The notes below the pieces were generated by a model. It was not told where the DNA came from, did no database searches, and saw only the letters and a program-made list of their open reading frames with translations. Below, one piece after another: positions 59,046 to 64,000 of a stretch of 64,000 nucleotides of DNA. How positions within the stretch are numbered: the first letter of the stretch is position 1; every line of letters starts with the position of its first letter. The DNA lies in NCBI RefSeq assembly GCF_947179515.1, contig NC_067473.1:69839719-69903718 (forward strand). The letters run 5' to 3'. This DNA is from Apodemus sylvaticus. Lineage: Eukaryota > Chordata > Mammalia > Rodentia > Muridae. Position numbers and translations under genes: made by a program.

Positions 59046-59618
59046 GCTTTAATTTTCAAATTTATCTTATTTTTACATATAATTAAAAGTATGCATTTTA
59101 TGTTGTATTTTGAATCGCTGCATTGTAGTTATGTTTTTAATACATAGAAATGTTTAAAGCAGAAAAATTGTAACTCCATGAATCTACGTTAATGAACAGC
59201 TCAACCAGGAGGGGTCATCATGACACAGAAAGTAGTAGAAAACTCTAAAGGAAGACTCTGTGTAGTCTGTGTTGGGAAAATATGTAGGCTATGCTCAAAC
59301 ATCCTGCTTCAGAGTAACTTTGTTGTATAGAGAGGAATGCTTGTACAGATGATTAATATTTTGAGTTTCATATTAGACATTTCCAGTGTACCCTTACTTA
59401 AGGCTTTTTCTTTTTGCTGATCTGGGCATGGGCAAACAGGCTCCTCAGCTTATGTTTATAGACACATTCCATTTTAAACGAAAAGAAATTTATCTTTTAG
59501 ATTGAATAAAATATGATCTATTTATATGTGCTAATAAGAATGATGCAATTCTGGTCTGAGAGGTGCATGCTTCCTTTCTTGTGAAGGCTCATACGAGAAG
59601 CCCAGAAGGAGCACTTCA

Positions 59619-59632
59619 CCACTAGGGGGTAA
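59619..59632 (+). promoter_or_regulatory. CTCF-like core motif in intron 1
   Basis: CCACTAGGGGGTAA matches the CTCF core (CCAC-N-AGGGGG-C-R) except for T in place of the C after the G run. It lies about 2.5 kb inside intron 1. A single core match is weak evidence of occupancy. Confidence 0.35.
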
Positions 59633-60899
59633 ATTGATTAGACCAAGCTTTTAAGACTTACAGAGCTGCCCTAAATGATAAGGGGCTTAAACTAGGACTT
59701 AGTAAGTTTGAACCTTGCATATTACTGAAATTTTAGTTATGTAAGCATTTACTAATAAGGCTGATTTATGTGATTCTCATGGACCAATTCTCATATGATT
59801 TACCTTACTCTCATATTGCAAAATGTGTATTTTATAAGTATTTAAATAATGTCTTAGAAATATACTGTGCATTTAGCATATACAAACACATGCTTATATA
59901 TTGTTTAAATATATATCATAAAATGTTGAAACATATAACGTATGATATCAGATGTCAATACAGATGTAAATATGTACATATTTAATACTTATAACAATAT
60001 TTAAGAATTTTAATTTATCATTAAGGTAAGCCTTTTCCTGTACAGCTTCAAGTGGCTGTCATAAAAATATGATAATGGTTTATGATCATTTTTCTCTTTA
60101 CTGAATTCATATATTTTCATCTATGTGGTATTTTCAAATATAATATAAAACAATAATGTGAAATCTATGAAATCAAGTGTCATATTACTTCTAGTTCAAA
60201 CAGATTAACAAGTTGTTAGCAAAGAAAATTTTAACTTAAAACATGCTTTTGAGAAGCAGGGCTCATAGGGGGAAGGGTTATATAATTTTTAGATAATGCA
60301 AATCAGTAAGAAGAAAAAAGCTAACTGATTAGAGATAAATACATATTTTGCTTTACAGGCATTGACACTGATACTCAGATTATAATAATTCTTATGTTTT
60401 GTTCCTTTACCACAAAGCAGGACTAATTTTCATAAAAATATTAATCCCAAGCATTTAACAACTTTTTATATAACCTAATTTAAACATATATGGAGAGAAA
60501 TATGTGCATTTATACACATATAATTCATCATTTGTGAAAGTTTCAAAGCTTTTATGCACACTGTATCTTCAAGCATATTTATAATGTATGCTCTTTATCA
60601 TTTTGAGTAGCACCAATTTTCAGGTTTTATAATTTTTTTAAGCTTCTATTTCATTTGTTTGGGTTAATAAATTCTATTAACAAAAATGACTTTAAAAATC
60701 TTTAAAAGTGAATAAATTAGCCTTTCTGCCTGGTAAATTTTATAGTATTGAAAGATAAATGACCTGTGATATTTAATCAATTTTCATTTAAAAGTGATAT
60801 ATTTATTTGTTACAAATACAGTAGGTAATATACCTATATTCTCAGCTTAAAATTCTTTAGCAAACTCTAGAATTTAATCTCATTAAAAATATTAAATAT

Positions 60900-61136
60900 A
60901 GGCTAGAGAAATAGCTGATTGGCTAAACTTTATCTTGTGTAAGCAAGGTGACCTGAGTTGTGGTATCCAGAACCAACCACTTGCAGATTTCATAGTGCAC
61001 ATCTGTACATTAGTGCATGCCTACTGTTGGTGGAATGAAGACAAGTGGATTTCCTGTGACTGCTCTACAGCCAGTGTACACACCCACTGAGCTCCATGTT
61101 CAGTGAGATACACAGTCTCAGCAGCAAAAGCAAATG
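60900..61136 (+). repeat. B4-type SINE, degenerate
   Basis: The element opens with a tRNA-like head (GGCTAGAGAAATAGCTGATTGG) and the B-box-like GACCTGAGTTG. It continues through a B1-like middle (GTGCACATCTGTACATTAG, in place of the usual CCTGTAATCCCAG) and ends with a GTGAGATACACAGTCTCAGCA tail. This ID-plus-B1 fusion order is characteristic of B4. Boundaries are approximate. Confidence 0.65.
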
Positions 61137-61194
61137 TGTAATAGAGGAGGACTTGTAATTCTGGATTTCATATACAGTGACTCACATGTTACTG

Positions 61195-61476
61195 ACCGTA
61201 AGTGTGCACATCCCAAACCACACAGACACTCCTGTGCTACAAAACTGAAAGAATAAATTTAGACATTACCCAAGGACATGGTAAAGTCAATGGAAAAACG
61301 TCTGTAAGGCCTCCAGCTTACATGAACAACTATAGACAACTGAAGAAAGCTGGAAGCAGAAGAGCTGGTCTCTCCCAGGAAAGGCCACATTGATTAGTTG
61401 TCTAATGCCAAGTTGTTCATCCCTAAAAATATACATACAAGTAACATTATATGGACCAATTCAGTTATAGTTAGTT

Positions 61477-61518
<42 letters not shown>

Positions 61519-61710
61519 CTATCTATCTATCTATCTATCTTTCTATCTATCTGATCTCTCTCTATATATGCATGTATGTGCATAAATGTATGCAATAACA
61601 ACTAATAAAAAAGGAAGCTCTGAATTTAATGGAGAGGTATTGAGAGGTATATAGGAGGATTTGAAGAGAGGAAAAAGAATGGAGAAACAAGGTAATTAAA
61701 AGCAATAAAG
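61195..61710 (+). mobile_element. LINE-1 (Lx-type) 3' UTR fragment
   Basis: The segment matches the 3' UTR end of an older rodent L1 subfamily: the ACAACTGAAGAAAGCTGG block, the TTGTTCATCCCTAAAAATA block followed by ACAAGTAACATTATATGGAC, a simple-repeat tract, then a GGAGAGGTATTGAGAGGTATA block and an A-rich end. The same family is seen at 51490-52500. It is 5'-truncated and non-coding. Confidence 0.65.
61479..61551 (+). repeat. (CTAT)n / (TATC)n tetranucleotide microsatellite
   Basis: About 18 units with two interruptions (ctctat and ctttc), lying inside the Lx 3' UTR where this family usually carries a variable simple repeat. Confidence 0.97.
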
Positions 61711-64000
61711 GGCTAACAGATGCATGTTGTCTGTATAGTGATTTATATTAGCAAAATGAAGAAATGCAACTTCTATACACATTTTATTATGTTGGCTTTG
61801 ATTTTAAAAAATGCCTTACTTTATCATTCATATTATTTCCATAGTAAATAATAGAGGACATGATATTATAAACCAGTAAGAATAGTTGCTTGTGAAGTTA
61901 ATTTATATTTTTATCAATATCATTAACTTACATTGAATGTTACCAGCATTTCCAGAGAGATAAATGTTTTTTTTTTAAAAGAACAGGTATCAGAAACCTA
62001 AGACATATGTGTAAAATCATTTAATATGTAGTTGTTTGGAAGTTATATGTTTATTTTTGCTATTTCCCCTATATATGAATAGTAATGAACTGATGTTTTA
62101 TAACTTTTAATATTTTAAATTTAAAATAATAAAGTGACTTCTAACACAGTAAACACTGAAAATATAGATTTTATCATCTACTGAAATCTACACATTCTGG
62201 ATGTTAATATGTAGAAATATGACCTATTTCTGGTTATAACAGTTTTATCAGGAAAAAAAAACCCTGTACCTGAAGCACTCAGACTCTATGCCAATGACAC
62301 TACTTTCCAGGTTAAGTGAATGTCCCTGGGAAGCACAGACAGATATTTGAAGCTCCTTTCCTCATTCACATTAGGCTGTCTGCAGTAAAGCCCTGCTCCA
62401 TAGGGAGGTACACAGGAAGAAATACACTCTGTAGTAAGAGCGGTAGTGAGAGGAAACTTCTGTGACTTTGTTCTTCCAATAGCTGGAGAGTCTGTTGAGT
62501 GTTTGGATAAAGGACAATTAATGAACATAATTGTCTCACATGTATCCCTCATGTCTCTGTGCCATTCATAATTATATAGAAGTTAATATCTGAGCTCCAT
62601 CTAAATGACTTTCTGATGAAGAATTCAAGCAGAGAAAAGAATTTTGATTATTGTGAAAAACATTGAAAATTTTCATTAAATAATTTTTATAATTGAAGAA
62701 AATGAGAAAATTTCTTCAGGCTTTAGAATCAAGGGCTGAGTAATGTTTGTATTTTCTCATGAAATACACTGTGGGAGAATTTTAGCTTTTATGTGACTTC
62801 CTGGGTGTCCCATTCATGCCTTCCTTCTGTATGGTCCTATTAATGATATTTATTTCAGGGAGAAGCACTTTCCTATCCAGAGTGAATAATATCACCCTTT
62901 ATCACACAGCCTGGTAGAAGAGTGGTCCCTGCAGGTCCACTTCCGTCTTATTTATTTCAAAGGCAAATTTCACAACTTTACTGACCTGTTACTTCATGTC
63001 CACTTTTATGCCCCTCTCCTTTCTATGCAACTGTGAAGAAACTGTAACTTCCTGTCATATATATCCTGTGCCCAACACCATACCCATACTTTGAAATCAA
63101 AGTTAATTATTTTCTCAGTTGAAAACTTCATTTAAGGAACTATTTAAACTCCTGCTTAGATTATTTAGGTGGCAGACAAATCATACTTACTAACAGCTTG
63201 AACATCTTATTTTTTTTTATATAACACTCCAGATTTTTAATCCTCCCCTGATAGTAGGAGATATGGAAATAAAGATGTAGTCATTGGCTCCAACTTTGAT
63301 TGCTGAAGATAACATATTTTTTGGTACACTGTAAAAATGTGGAAAAAATATAGAAGTGCTCCTAAGAGGTGAAGTCCACATTTGCTTTCTGATTTAAGCT
63401 TGCTTGAAATGCCCTCATAAATACAAATAGTGATAATATTTTTATTGTCTGAACTATTAGGAAAGTGAAAAATTTACCCTGGGAATATTTAAGTAGGTAA
63501 ACACCTTTAAACATAGAAAATACTTTGCTTGTTTAGAATACTGTCTTTTCTAGTATATCCCTTCATTTTGTTATTTGCACCGAGATGGTGGGCTGAGATG
63601 TGAATCTCAAAAACTAACAGGCAATAGAGGTGTGACCTACATACACACTGTCAGATTTGCTAAGCCTGTGCTGTGCTGTGTGGTGCAGCTAACTTGGAAT
63701 TGAGTTATATAAACTTTAATGAAATTCAACAAGGATTTACTCACCTTACTGTCATCATGTCATGTTGGAATAATATGTGAAAGAAAAAGTTTTCTATGCG
63801 CCACAATTTTCCACTAACCACTGTGACTATATCAGCTTTGTCTTTCTGTAATGCTATTATTTGAAAGCTATGCACAGATAAAAGTGCATGTGCACAGTCT
63901 GAATAAAACAGCCTTTGAAGTAGAGAAACATCATAAGTTAACAGATAAAATAGTAAACTTCAATTTTTATAATCTAAAACTGTAAGGTACCTTTTGTAAC

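Larger units (their letters stand above)
57142..64000 (+). other. Cntnap2: Cntnap2 intron 1 (5' part)
   Basis: The intron begins at the GTAAGT donor and no acceptor plus coding exon is recognisable to the window end, consistent with the very long first intron of CNTNAP2. Most of it is AT-rich with no repeat I recognise. Recognised items are a 101-bp direct duplication, a CTCF-like motif, a B4-type SINE and an Lx LINE-1 3' end with a tetranucleotide repeat, each listed separately. From 61.72 to 64.0 kb I see nothing identifiable. Confidence 0.85.

Noticed and set aside
61479..61551. CRISPR-like regular array
   Set aside because: The repeats are tetranucleotides without spacers, an ordinary microsatellite in a mammalian intron.

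Overview
This is eukaryotic nuclear DNA from a murine rodent, most likely house mouse or a close Mus relative. The window is AT-rich, has no prokaryotic-style gene packing, and is full of rodent repeats: tRNA-derived SINEs of B3/B4/ID type, B1, Lx- and L1Md-type LINE-1s, MaLR-like LTRs, and many long CA/CT/TA microsatellites. The LINE-1 3' ends resemble mouse L1Md/Lx consensus more than rat L1. All family calls were made by eye and no database was searched.

Only one real gene is supported: the first coding exon of Cntnap2 (contactin-associated protein-like 2, CASPR2) on the + strand, coding bases 57045-57141. It encodes a signal peptide ending in CRAWTAPST and is followed by a consensus GTAAGT donor. 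The 97 coding bases give a phase-1 junction and align without gaps to the start of human CNTNAP2. The exon sits in a GC-richer, CpG-containing block (about 55.8-57.2 kb). That block also holds a near-perfect REST/NRSF (RE1) site, a long AGG trinucleotide repeat and a G-rich run. The rest of the window to the right is the start of the very long intron 1.

From 1 to about 55.8 kb is gene-poor 5' flanking DNA. It is a layered record of retrotransposition: a twin-primed inverted L1 (4.06-5.93 kb); a nearly full-length L1 with 5' monomers but no reverse-transcriptase region, with a candidate 3' transduction (8.6-12.88 kb); two stacks of antisense L1 (28.0-30.6 and 41.7-43.0 kb); a solo ERVK-type LTR with an intact 6-bp target duplication inside an older L1 (36.3-37.0 kb); several MaLR-like LTRs; and a 5' U2 snRNA fragment flanked by direct repeats (3.33-3.40 kb). 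Between them lie AT-rich stretches with no recognisable repeat (for example 45.8-47.9, 48.4-51.1 and 53.0-55.7 kb), where distal neural enhancers could sit, although nothing in the sequence proves it.

No prokaryote-like system, CRISPR array or new protein-coding gene was found. The most interesting signals are the RE1 site, the open frame running upstream of the Cntnap2 start, a 47-bp foldback hairpin at 22.4 kb, a 101-bp direct duplication inside intron 1, the U2 micro-retrocopy, a strong Z-DNA candidate at 20.98 kb, and the solo LTR and twin-priming structures.
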